Below are positions 25,867-35,300 of a DNA stretch of 64,000 nt, one piece after another. The first letter of the stretch is position 1, and the number at the start of each line of letters is the position of its first letter. The DNA lies in NCBI RefSeq assembly GCF_016593255.1, contig NZ_AP023212.1, forward strand, positions 1,706,501-1,770,500. Direction: 5' to 3'. The DNA comes from Hydrogenimonas urashimensis. GTDB taxonomy: Bacteria; Campylobacterota; Campylobacteria; Campylobacterales; Hydrogenimonadaceae. The position numbers and the translations under genes are program-made. The notes under the pieces are model-generated. The model saw nothing but the letters and a program-made list of their open reading frames with translations, searched no databases and was not told the DNA's origin.

Positions 25867-26802
25867 ATGAAAGAATTGAAAATTTTAGCGGTAGTCGTAT
25901 TCTTTACACTGCTGACCTACTGGGGTATCGAACCGTATGCGCACTCCGTCATGCACAAGCATGTCGAGAGTGAAGGATTTGCCTACAACGATCTTAAACC
26001 GTTAACGAAAAAAGGTGATGCGGCCAAAGGTGCCGAAACCTTCATGAATGCCGGCTGTATCGGCTGCCACGGTGTCAAAGCCGCGGGAATGCCGGCCCCG
26101 ATGGATCCGAACGCCGCGGTAGCCAGTTTCGGTGTCAATCCGCCCGATCTGAGCAATGCCGGCGTCATCTTTGATGAAAAGTTCCTTGCCGATCTGATCG
26201 CCAGCCCCGAGCACGCACTGATGGTCGAGCATAAATTTTCAAAAGCCGGCCGAACCTTCCCGATGTCTGCATTCTTCGGACTGGGAGGAGACAAGGAGCA
26301 GGAGATTGCCGATATTGTCGCCTATCTGAAATCGATCGCGAAAAAGCCCGAAGAGATTACACCGAAAGAGACATTCGAAACGGCGTGCGGCCGATGTCAT
26401 GCGATGCATTACGACAAGTGGACTCAAATCGGCGAGCGTCCCAAATTTAAGCATAAGATCGACGAAATCAAGTTCGAAGAGAAAGTGGTCGATTATCAGG
26501 ATAAACTGACCAAATACCTGGGTAAACTTCCGCCGGATCTTTCGATGTATATCCGAAGCCGCGGTGAGCACTTCCTCAGCACCTTCATGGAAAATCCGCA
26601 AAACCTTCTTCCTGGTACGGCGATGCCGCGTGTCGGTGTAAGCAAAGAGAGTGCGGAAAAAGTTATCGAGTACATGGCGGATGTCGGAGACGCGAAACGT
26701 CACGAGCGTGACAGTGTCGGCGTCAAAACGATGATCTATCTGCTGATCTTCGCTGTTTTGGCATATCTGTGGAAACAGAGCATCTGGAGAGAACTCCACT
26801 AA
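25867..26802 (+). CDS. petC: Di-haem cytochrome c subunit of the bc1 complex
   Basis: A 311-residue protein with an N-terminal membrane or signal helix, two haem c motifs, CIGCHG (about residues 63-68) and CGRCHAMHYDKW (about 177-188), and a C-terminal transmembrane anchor (about 290-305). In Campylobacterota the c1 position is held by such a di-haem protein. It passes electrons to the cbb3 oxidase or to periplasmic cytochromes. Confidence 0.95.
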   Translation: MKELKILAVVVFFTLLTYWGIEPYAHSVMHKHVESEGFAYNDLKPLTKKGDAAKGAETFMNAGCIGCHGVKAAGMPAPMDPNAAVASFGVNPPDLSNAGVIFDEKFLADLIASPEHALMVEHKFSKAGRTFPMSAFFGLGGDKEQEIADIVAYLKSIAKKPEEITPKETFETACGRCHAMHYDKWTQIGERPKFKHKIDEIKFEEKVVDYQDKLTKYLGKLPPDLSMYIRSRGEHFLSTFMENPQNLLPGTAMPRVGVSKESAEKVIEYMADVGDAKRHERDSVGVKTMIYLLIFAVLAYLWKQSIWRELH

Positions 26803-26809
26803 TCACTTC

Positions 26810-26835
26810 TTCAGGGCACCTTTTGGGGCCCTGAA
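26810..26835 (+). terminator. Terminator of petABC
   Basis: TTCAGGGC (26810-26817) and GCCCTGAA (26828-26835) form an 8-bp stem whose inner ACC/GG bases can pair further around TTTT. The downstream sequence is T-rich within 40 bases, though not immediately. Confidence 0.6.
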
Positions 26836-26915
26836 ATCTTCATCGACCCGTTTATTTATCTTCTTTTTTCCTTTTTGATGTAAAATAAGAGCAAAAATCT
26901 CCGATTGGAAACAGA

Positions 26916-27881
26916 ATGCTCATAGACGGACATGGACGAACGGTCAATTATCTACGTATTTCGGTCACGGAGCGGTGCAATTTCCGCTGCCAGTACTGCA
27001 TGCCAGAAAAACCCTTTTCCTGGGTGCCACGGGAGAATCTGCTCAGTTTCGAGGAGCTTTTCAGTTTCGTCCGTGTTGCGATCGATGAAGGGATCGAAAA
27101 AATCCGGATCACCGGAGGCGAACCGCTGCTTCGGGAGGACCTCGACCGCTTCGTCTCGATGATTCACGACTACAAACCCGATATCGATCTGGCCCTGACG
27201 ACCAACGGCTATCTGCTGGCCGATGTGGCCGAGAGGCTCAAGGACGCGGGCCTTAGACGAATCAACGTCTCCATCGATTCGCTCAAACCCCATGTGGCTT
27301 ACCGGATCGCCCAGAAAGATGTGCTGCAGAAGGTGCTAAGAGGGGTCGAAAAATCGCTCGAGGCCGGATTGAAAGTGAAGGTCAACATGGTGCCTCTTAA
27401 AGGGATCAACGAAGATGAAATCGTTGACGTGATGGAGTACGCAAAAGCCCGGGGCATGACGATCCGCTATATCGAGTATATGGAAAATGTCCATGCCAAA
27501 GCCGGTCTCAAGGGTCTCAGCGGCAAAGAGATACTCTCGAAAGTAAAAGAGAGATACACGATTCACAAAGTGGGTCGCGAAGGGAGCAGTCCGGCCTTCA
27601 ACTACCTGACCGATGACGGCTACAAATTCGGTATCATCGACCCCCACAAACACGATTTCTGCGAAAGCTGCAATCGGATACGCCTGACGGCAGAGGGGTT
27701 TTTGATACCCTGCCTCTATTTCGACGAGGCGATGAGTATACGTGATGCCGTGAAAGCGGGAAATATTGATGAAGCCAACGAAATATTGAGGGAAGTGCTT
27801 CGGAACAAACCGGAGAAAAACCGATGGGACGAGGAAGAGGGCGAGGAGTCTTCCCGCGCCTTTTATGAAACGGGGGGGTGA
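26916..27881 (+). CDS. moaA: GTP 3',8-cyclase (molybdenum cofactor biosynthesis protein A)
   Basis: A 321-residue radical SAM enzyme for the first step of molybdopterin synthesis. The N-terminal cluster motif CNFRCQYC is at residues 21-28. The SAM-binding [13 protein letters not shown] follows, and a C-terminal cluster has [18 protein letters not shown] (about 250-267). A TAAAAT box (26881-26886) may be its -10. moeA in the same window and the molybdoenzyme at 56.7 kb are downstream users of the pathway. The extreme C-terminus lacks the GG dipeptide as the exact end of some homologues but ends YETGG, which fits the family's catalytic GG tail. Confidence 0.96.
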   Translation: MLIDGHGRTVNYLRISVTERCNFRCQYCMPEKPFSWVPRENLLSFEELFSFVRVAIDEGIEKIRITGGEPLLREDLDRFVSMIHDYKPDIDLALTTNGYLLADVAERLKDAGLRRINVSIDSLKPHVAYRIAQKDVLQKVLRGVEKSLEAGLKVKVNMVPLKGINEDEIVDVMEYAKARGMTIRYIEYMENVHAKAGLKGLSGKEILSKVKERYTIHKVGREGSSPAFNYLTDDGYKFGIIDPHKHDFCESCNRIRLTAEGFLIPCLYFDEAMSIRDAVKAGNIDEANEILREVLRNKPEKNRWDEEEGEESSRAFYETGG

Positions 27882-27887
27882 TTTTTC

Positions 27888-27942
27888 GTGAAACGGAAAA
27901 CAGGTCGTCGGTCGGGGGTCATTTGGCATGGGAAGAAGCCGG
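27888..27942 (+). repeat. Heptad-repeat element E between moaA and queE
   Basis: The A-type units GTGAAAC, GGAAAAC are followed by T-type units of the GGTCGTC, GGTCGGG, GGTCATT kind, all on a 7-base period. The two halves resemble inverted arms placed back to back with almost no core. The rest of the 128-base gap holds no gene I can support. Confidence 0.6.
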
Positions 27943-28009
27943 TGTTATGCCTTTTTTTCTTTTCATCTCTTTTTGAAAAACCCAATGCCCAACATCAAAG
28001 GGTTCTTTT

Positions 28010-28765
28010 TTGATCTATCTGGTCGAACACTTTTTCTCCATCCAGGGAGAAGGCCGATATGCCGGCGTGCCGTCCGTTTTTCTCCGTTTCGGGGGGTGCA
28101 ATCTTCGATGCCCCGGATACGGAAGCTATGAGGTGGACGGCAAAATCCTCTTTGGGTGCGATACGGTTCGGGCCGTGCATGAGAAGTATTTCGCGTCGGC
28201 ATGGCAGCAAATAGGCGAGGCCGAAAGCGTGATAGAGATTCTCGACAGATATGTGGAGGAGGCCGGTTATGTGCCCGATCTTGTTTTAACAGGCGGAGAG
28301 CCGATGCTCTATGCCGAAAATCCGATCTTTTATGAAATCGTCTCCCATGCCCTTGAAAAAGGGATGCGCGTAACCATGGAGACCAATGCGACATTGGCTC
28401 CGGACTTTGAAAAATTCCCGGCTTACAGGCGAATCGTTTTCGCGATGGCTGTCAAGCTTTCCGACAGCAAAGAACCCGAAAAGAGACGAATCGTACCCGA
28501 AGCGATCGATGCGCTCGCGAGAAACGGCCGTGAGTCGTTTTTCAAATTCACAATAAGCGCCCGGTTGGCGAATCGGGAAGGGATGGAGGAGATCGAGGCG
28601 ATAGCCGGCCGGTACGAGAACGAGATATTCTGCATGCCCCGGGGAGAGAATATCGCTCTGCTTCGCGAACATGCCGAAAAGGTGGCGCTTTTTTGCATGA
28701 AATACGGTTATCGGTATACCGACCGTCTTCACATTCGGCTCTGGAACACCGAAGAGAGACGCTGA
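28010..28765 (+). CDS. queE: 7-carboxy-7-deazaguanine synthase
   Basis: A 251-residue radical SAM enzyme of the queuosine and 7-deazaguanine pathway, converting carboxytetrahydropterin to CDG. The start IYLVEHFFSIQGEGRYAGVPSVF and the segment LTGGEPML fit QueE. The cluster cysteines are spaced unusually, C30-X3-C34-X15-C50 (GGCNLRCPGYG then GCDT). TTG 28010 is the chosen start, with AAAGGG 7 bases upstream. queD follows 10 bases later and supplies its substrate. Confidence 0.9.
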   Translation: MIYLVEHFFSIQGEGRYAGVPSVFLRFGGCNLRCPGYGSYEVDGKILFGCDTVRAVHEKYFASAWQQIGEAESVIEILDRYVEEAGYVPDLVLTGGEPMLYAENPIFYEIVSHALEKGMRVTMETNATLAPDFEKFPAYRRIVFAMAVKLSDSKEPEKRRIVPEAIDALARNGRESFFKFTISARLANREGMEEIEAIAGRYENEIFCMPRGENIALLREHAEKVALFCMKYGYRYTDRLHIRLWNTEERR

Positions 28766-28775
28766 CGGAGGAAAA

Positions 28776-29357
28776 ATGACAATACGCAAACTTTACAAAT
28801 TCGAAAACGCCCATATCGTGCGCGGATGTTCGACTCGCAGATGCAGCCGCAGCATCCACGGCCACTCCTACAAAGTGGAGATCTTTTTTACGGCATCGTC
28901 GCTTGACAGGGGCCAGATGATCTACGATTTCGGTCTGGCAAAAGGGATGATCGGGGATTTTGTCGATGCGTTCGACCATGCGATCACCTTGTGGAGCGAA
29001 GACGATCCGGCCTATATCGCCGACATGAAAAAGTGGAGCGAGCGGTGGGTGGAACTGCCGCTCAACCCTTCTGTCGAGCAGTTCGCCCGCATCTTCTTTC
29101 TCGTGGCCGACAGAATGCTAAAGCAGACGAAGATGGTCAACGGGGAGGGAGATGTCACGATCGAAAGCGTGATCGTGCACGAAACCGACACCGGTTATGC
29201 CCGAGCTGTCAGAGAGGATGTCTACGACTCCACAATGGGTCCCATTCCGCTCGATAGAATCAAATTCTCGGACAGGGTCAGAGAGGAGTGGTCCGATCCT
29301 GCGATGTACGAAAAACTTTTGGCAGGGAAAACATTCGTCAATCCCGACATTGTTTAA
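28776..29357 (+). CDS. queD: 6-carboxy-5,6,7,8-tetrahydropterin synthase
   Basis: A 193-residue QueD. Zinc ligands are the His in FENAHIV and the pair in HGHSY (residues about 13, 29 and 31). A Cys-rich stretch (CSTRRC) precedes the second motif, and FDHAITLW and SVIVHET follow. It is longer than the E. coli enzyme (about 120 residues), with an insertion and a C-terminal extension. The GGAGG site precedes the ATG. It forms a pathway pair with queE. Confidence 0.93.
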   Translation: MTIRKLYKFENAHIVRGCSTRRCSRSIHGHSYKVEIFFTASSLDRGQMIYDFGLAKGMIGDFVDAFDHAITLWSEDDPAYIADMKKWSERWVELPLNPSVEQFARIFFLVADRMLKQTKMVNGEGDVTIESVIVHETDTGYARAVREDVYDSTMGPIPLDRIKFSDRVREEWSDPAMYEKLLAGKTFVNPDIV

Positions 29358-29427
29358 CGAGATTTAACGTGAAGTCCTTTTTAAGGGAGGAAGGAATATG
29401 ATGTCAAAAATTTCCAAGGAGAGCAAC

Positions 29428-29991
29428 ATGAAAAAGAGAGCATTGGCTATTGCCGTGACCGCACTGGTTCTGATGAGCGGATGCGGTGAGAAGAAGAGCG
29501 AAACAAAGAGCCATGAGGCGGCACCGGTCGCAAAAAGCGAAACCACGACCGTAAAGCCCGAAAAAAAGGAAGAGTCCGCCAAACCGGAAAAGAAAGGGGC
29601 TGAAACTGCGGCCACACCGGCCGATGAAGCTGCCGCCGCAGCCAAAGAGAGCGCACAAAAAGAGGTCGCGAATGTAGCCGAGAGTGTAGCGCAGGGCGAG
29701 GCGGAAGCGAAAGAGAGCATCGAAAAAAAGGCCGAAGAGGTGAAGTCGCAAATCGACGTGGCGACACTTTTTACGAAATGCGCCGGATGCCACGGCATGA
29801 AGGGTGAAAAACATGCGCTCGGCAAGAGCAATATCATCGCGGGCCAGCCCAAAGAGGAGCTCGTCAAGAAGATCAAGGGGTATCAGGACGGCTCCTACGG
29901 CGGAGCCATGAAAGCGATGATGGCGGGACAGGTCAAAGGTTTGAACGCCGACCAGATCGACGCATTGGCCGACTACATCTCTAAGATGTAA
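29428..29991 (+). CDS. Lipoprotein cytochrome c with a long Ala/Glu/Lys linker
   Basis: A 187-residue protein from ATG 29428 (AAGGAGAG upstream). The lipobox LVLMSGC ends at about residue 19. A low-complexity Lys/Glu/Ala/Pro segment spans about 22-108. A small C-terminal class I cytochrome c domain follows with haem motif CAGCHG (about 115-120) and distal Met residues in AMMAGQVKGL. Such domains shuttle electrons in the periplasm; the linker would let a membrane-anchored haem domain reach partners. A second start pair (GGAGG, ATG 29398) lies 30 bases upstream in frame. Its end overlaps the convergent moeA by 11 bases. Confidence 0.85.
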   Translation: MKKRALAIAVTALVLMSGCGEKKSETKSHEAAPVAKSETTTVKPEKKEESAKPEKKGAETAATPADEAAAAAKESAQKEVANVAESVAQGEAEAKESIEKKAEEVKSQIDVATLFTKCAGCHGMKGEKHALGKSNIIAGQPKEELVKKIKGYQDGSYGGAMKAMMAGQVKGLNADQIDALADYISKM

Positions 29992-31195
29992 AAAGGTCGA
30001 CCGCTTCCGCGCCGGTCTGATTCCAGCGCAGCGGAACCATTTTGACAGGTTTTCCCTCCGAAATCCTGTCGACTTCGGGCAAGGTGACGATGAAACCGTC
30101 CGCTTCTTTGAGAGGCTTCACCATGCCCGGTCCCTGTCTCTGCAGTATCGTGAACTTTTTCCCATCATATTTTCCAAGAAGGAGAGTGTGCCTGCCCGGC
30201 TTTAGGCTGTAATCTTTTGCGTTGAATGCCGTGATGGGTGCCAGCCACGGGTGTTTCATCCCTCGCAGACGGTTGATGATCGAACGGGCAAAGAGTTCGA
30301 AATTGACCGCCGCCGCTGTCGGGTTGCCGGGAAGGTTGACGATCCATGTCTTCCCGATGCGTCCCACCGTCGTCGGTTTGCCCGGTTTGATGTCGACTTT
30401 GTGGAAAAGCTGTTCCATGCCGAGTTCGGCGAAAGCGTCCAGGGTGAAATCGGCATCTCCGACACTCACACCTCCGCTTGTGACGATGAGGTCCGAATCG
30501 AGCGCCGAGGCGATATGCGACTTGATCGAGGCCATCGTATCGGCGGTCGCACCGGTGAATTTGGCGTCACATCCCAGCTCCGTGGCACGGGCGATGAACA
30601 TCGGGGCGTTGGAGTTGTAGATCTGGTGCGGTTCGATTGTTTCGTAATGCATGCGCAGTTCGTGTCCGGTAGCGAAGACGGTGACACGGGGCTTCTGATA
30701 GATTCGAAGATGGGTGATGCCCTGACTTGCCAGGAGGCTGATCGTGTAGGCTGTAATGCTTTCGCCCGCCTCGACGATTCTCTCGCCTTTTGAGACATCC
30801 TCCCCCCGTTTTCTGATATTGGCTCCCCGTTTGATCGTATCGGGCAGGCGTATGCCTTCGGAGGTCTCTTCCGTATTCTCCACCGGTATGACGGCATCGG
30901 CGCCTTTGGGCATGACGGCTCCCGTCATGATTCGGATACCGTGTCCCTTGACGACGACCGCATCGCTACTGTCTCCCGCGAAAATAGTCGGCTGCGACTG
31001 AATCACAGCGCCGGCATCGGCCATCGTGACGGCGTATCCATCCATCGCGGAGTTGTCGAAACGGGGCAGATCGTATCCGGCGTGCAGGTGTTCGGCGCTG
31101 ATACGTCCGAGGGCCGATTCGATCGGGACGATTTCCGTTTTTGTAGGGGTGACATGTTCGTGAATACGGGCCAGCGCTTCGGTGATCGATACCAT
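29981..31195 (-). CDS. moeA: Molybdopterin molybdenumtransferase
   Basis: A 404-residue enzyme that inserts molybdenum into adenylylated molybdopterin. Conserved parts include PRFDNSAMDGYAV (about residues 44-56), IRIMTGAVMPKGADAVIPVE, TSGGVSVGDADFT and LPGNPTAA. A strong GAGGAGG site precedes the ATG. It is divergent from the membrane-protein gene at 31269 and convergent with the cytochrome gene. Confidence 0.96.
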   Translation of the reverse strand: MVSITEALARIHEHVTPTKTEIVPIESALGRISAEHLHAGYDLPRFDNSAMDGYAVTMADAGAVIQSQPTIFAGDSSDAVVVKGHGIRIMTGAVMPKGADAVIPVENTEETSEGIRLPDTIKRGANIRKRGEDVSKGERIVEAGESITAYTISLLASQGITHLRIYQKPRVTVFATGHELRMHYETIEPHQIYNSNAPMFIARATELGCDAKFTGATADTMASIKSHIASALDSDLIVTSGGVSVGDADFTLDAFAELGMEQLFHKVDIKPGKPTTVGRIGKTWIVNLPGNPTAAAVNFELFARSIINRLRGMKHPWLAPITAFNAKDYSLKPGRHTLLLGKYDGKKFTILQRQGPGMVKPLKEADGFIVTLPEVDRISEGKPVKMVPLRWNQTGAEAVDLFTS

Positions 31196-31268
31196 GGGAA
31201 TCCTCCTCTTCCTTTGCCGAGAGATCGGAAAAGGTCACTTTTCATGGGATTATAGTACAATCGCACTT

Positions 31269-31679
31269 ATGGAATCTATGGAACATACGATGCTGCAACT
31301 TCATATCTGGCCTGTCGTGGGCCTTGGGCTGCTGGTGCTGATGAACATCGCCGTCATCCGGATGCAGAAGGATGACAGGAGAGTGAAAAAATATCTGCGC
31401 ATCCAGGCGACGGCGTGGACGACGCTGATGAGCATGATCGTTTTTACCGGTGCCGCGATCATGGCGTATATGCATCTTGATTTTTCGGTGAAAATTGTTC
31501 TGATGATCGTTGCGGCTGTCGCGCTATCCTCACTCGAACTGCGCCGCCATTTTCTGGTGAAAGAGGCCAGGCCCGGCCATGAATGTTTTGATAAAGTGCG
31601 GGAAAAGGCATTGCGCTACTATCTTTTCCAGCTTCTTTGGATCGTGATGATCGGAGGTTTCGCCCCGCAATTGTCCTAA
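31269..31679 (+). CDS. Four-helix membrane protein of unknown function
   Basis: A 136-residue protein with about four transmembrane helices (near 12-28, 49-67, 72-88 and 113-130). No cofactor or catalytic motif is evident, and I do not recognise the family. ATGs at 31269, 31278 and 31290 are possible starts; none has a clear ribosome-binding site, and TATAGT (31251-31256) lies close upstream, so the leader may be very short. It is followed 9 bases later by rsmE. Confidence 0.65.
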   Translation: MESMEHTMLQLHIWPVVGLGLLVLMNIAVIRMQKDDRRVKKYLRIQATAWTTLMSMIVFTGAAIMAYMHLDFSVKIVLMIVAAVALSSLELRRHFLVKEARPGHECFDKVREKALRYYLFQLLWIVMIGGFAPQLS

Positions 31680-31688
31680 GGAGAGCCG

Positions 31689-32357
31689 ATGCAATTTCTC
31701 TACCACCCCGATGCGGGTCTGCCCGATATCACGATCGAGGGGGAGCCCTACCGTTATCTCTTCAAAGTACGCCGCCATAAAGAGAGCGAGCGTATCGCCC
31801 TGCGCAATCTTCAAAACGACTATCTCTACTTTTACCGTATCGACCAGGTGAGTCGGCGGGAAGCGGAACTGGTGCTTCTGGATAAAGAGGAGCGCGTCGT
31901 CATGCCCGAGAAATTTTTGCACATCGGTTGGTGTGTCGTCGATATCAAAACGATCGAAAAGACCCTCCCGATGCTCAACGAACTGGGTGTGGCGAAGATC
32001 TCCTTTGTCTACTGCGACCGGAGCCAGAAAAACTTCAAAATCGACCTGGAGCGACTGAAACGCATCCTGGTCAACTCTTCCCAGCAGTGCGGAAGGAGCC
32101 GGTTGATGGCGCTCGAAACGGTTGAATCCACCGAAAAGTACCTAGAAACCTACCCCCAAAGCGCGATACTCGATTTCGGCGGGGCCCCTTTTCCCTGCAA
32201 AACAGCCATCTCTTCCATTCTGATCGGCTGTGAAGGGGGATTCAGCGAGGCGGAGCGGAAAAATTTTGAAAATCGGACGATTTATGGAATAGATACCCCA
32301 TTGATTTTACGAAGTGAAAGTGCGGCAATCGGTGTAGCGTCGCGCCGGATACTGTAA
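31689..32357 (+). CDS. rsmE: 16S rRNA m3U1498 methyltransferase
   Basis: A 222-residue SPOUT methyltransferase. The N-terminal PUA-like domain contains YRYLFKVRRHKESERI. The C-terminal knot has VNSSQQCGRSRLM and ILIGCEGGFSEAERKNF, then LILRSESAAIGVASRRIL, all typical of RsmE. AAGGAGAG precedes the ATG. Confidence 0.93.
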   Translation: MQFLYHPDAGLPDITIEGEPYRYLFKVRRHKESERIALRNLQNDYLYFYRIDQVSRREAELVLLDKEERVVMPEKFLHIGWCVVDIKTIEKTLPMLNELGVAKISFVYCDRSQKNFKIDLERLKRILVNSSQQCGRSRLMALETVESTEKYLETYPQSAILDFGGAPFPCKTAISSILIGCEGGFSEAERKNFENRTIYGIDTPLILRSESAAIGVASRRIL

Positions 32358-32364
32358 GGAATGC

Positions 32365-35300
32365 ATGAAAAGTCTCTTTTTTTTGATTGTATCGGTTTTT
32401 TTGGTCCATCTCTCTCTTTTCGCCGCTGCGATTCCCGAAGCGGAATGGAGGATGGATGCCTGTGGCTGGGGCGGTTCAACCGGCGAGGTGAGGGACAGCA
32501 GCGGCAACGGGTACGACGGGACGGCCCACGCTGCGACGACCCGGGAGGCCAAACTGTGTCGCGGGGGCGATTTCAGCGCGGACGGGATAAAGGATTACGT
32601 GGCGTTGGATCATCGGGCGATGGACGGGTTGGATGATTTTTCGGTATCGGTGTGGATCAAAACGTCCCAAAGCGGGAATTTCGGCATCATATCGGGGGCC
32701 AACGATTCATACGATAACGAGATGCTGATGTGGTTCATGAAAGACGGGAAGACATTTTACCCATTTCTTCATGGGCATTACAAAGGAGTTTCGATTTCCG
32801 ATGTATCCGACGGCCAATGGCACCATCTGGTCTGGACACGTCACAGCACGACGAACTGCCTTTATGTCGACGGGTCGAAAGAGGGGTGCGTGGATATAGA
32901 CCACGGAGACGGCCCCATAAGAATCGATCCGGGTGGTCTCATCGTGGCCCAGGAGCAGGACAGTGTGGGAGGCCGTTTCGATGCCAAACAGGATTTCGAA
33001 GGGGTGATGGACGAACTGAAAATATTTTCGACCACGTTGAGCGACACTCAGATTCAAACGATCTATGAAAACGAAAAGAGTGGAAAGAATTATGAAGGAA
33101 GCGCAAGGGAGTGCCCCTGCCGTTTCGATCTCGCCGCGGAGTACAGGCTCGATGCCTGCCGATGGAGCGGAACCGGTGCCGATGTGATCGACGATTCCGG
33201 TCGGGGTTACGATCTTGTAGCGGAAAACGGTGCCTTTACGACGGAGGGAGAAGTGTGCCGAAGCGGCCATTTCAACGGCTCTGACGCCAAACTCAAAGGA
33301 GCGTGGCAATACGAGTTTCACAACGCCGTGACACTGACCGCCTGGATCAAAACCACGGGAGGGCATGGGCATTATGCACGAATCGTCGAATTTTCAAGCC
33401 ACGGTGGTAATTATAAATACGGCACGGCATTGGCGTACGATAAAAATGGAAAAGTTTTGAGGGGTTGGACAGCCAACGCCGACGGCGAACGATCGGAAGA
33501 GGTGGCATACGATATGGAAGCCAACGGATACCACGACGGCCGATGGCATCATGTCGCCTATGTTTACGACGGTACCCGTGCCACCCTCTATATAGACGGC
33601 AAGAACGTGAACGAGGTGTCGACGGATATCAAGAACATCGAGGATCCTACGACACTGGCCATCGGTGGCTACTATCCTGCCGATGGGTACAGTTTCAAAG
33701 GAGAGATAGACGAAGTCAAAATCTTCTCCAACGCTTTGAGTCCCAAGCAGATCGATATGGTCTATCGCAACGAATCTTCCGGGAAAAACTACAATGGTTC
33801 GAGGCGGGTATGCGGTTGTCTCATACCACGGGCCGCCTACCGGATGGACGAGTGCATGTGGGAGGGCGGTTCAACCGGCGAGGTGAGGGACAGCAGCGGC
33901 AACGGGTACGACGGGACGGCCCACGCTGCGACGACCCGGGAGGCCAAACTGTGTCGCGGGGGCGATTTCAGCGCGGACGGGATAAAGGATTACGTGGCGT
34001 TGGATCATCGGGCGATGGACGGGTTGGATGATTTTTCGGTATCGGTGTGGATCAAAACGTCCCAAAGCGGGAATTTCGGCATCATATCGGGGGCCAACGA
34101 TTCATACGATAACGAGATGCTGATGTGGTTCATGAAAGACGGGAAGACATTTTACCCATTTCTTCATGGGCATTACAAAGGAGTTTCGATTTCCGATGTA
34201 TCCGACGGCCAATGGCACCATCTGGTCTGGACACGTCACAGCACGACGAACTGCCTTTATGTCGACGGGTCGAAAGAGGGGTGCGTGGATATAGACCACG
34301 GAGACGGCCCCATAAGAATCGATCCGGGTGGTCTCATCGTGGCCCAGGAGCAGGACAGTGTGGGAGGCCGTTTCGATGCCAAACAGGATTTCGAAGGGGT
34401 GATGGACGAACTGAAGGTATACGATGCCGTGCTCGAGGGGAGGCAGATTGAAAAGATATACGAAAACGAGCGCAACCATTTCAATGTAGACGGAACCCAA
34501 CGTCTCTGTCTATGCTGTGTGGCAAAATCCTATCGCGGGGCGTTGGCACCGCTTCAGTTCGAAGGGGAGGAGGTGGTGCTTCACAACACACTGGAGGACC
34601 CGACATGGACCCATATCTCCTTCAAACAGCCCTTCCGAACCGTTCCCGTCGTTTTCATACTGCCAACGACAAGAGGCGATCACCCGGCTGCGACGCGCAT
34701 CAAAAATGTCACAACGGAGGGGTTCGACGCCATCATGGCGGAGCCACAGGGGGAAGACGGTCCCCACTACGATCAGCATGTGAATTATCTGGCCATTACA
34801 CCGGGAATTCACAAAGTGGGCAATACCATTTTCGAAGTCGGGAGCATCACGACGAAAAAACGGCAGCAGGCATCCCAGGGAACGACGGTAGTCGATGAAT
34901 GGGCAGAAGTTCCATCGATCTTTCAGGATTGTCAGCCGGCTGTCGTCGCCCAGATTCAGTCGCTTAGGAATGAAAAAGGTCTTGACCAAACAGGGCAAGA
35001 CGCCATTGTACGGTCCAAACCCTGGATAAGTGTGGCCGTCGAGACCAATACGACAGGAGTTCATGTAGCCCTCGAGCGCAGTGAAACCGATGAAGGAGCC
35101 ATCGACAGGGCCGAAACGATCGGCTATATGCTGGCGGAAGGAAATATACAGGACAGCTTTTCTGATGATCTGAATCATACGATCACTTTCGAGACATTGT
35201 TGGCGGATCGTTATTTCATCGGGTGGGAGGATGAATGCCGGATTATCGGCTTCAAAGGGCAGTATGCCAAAATCCCGTTGATCGCCGCGACGAAAAATTC

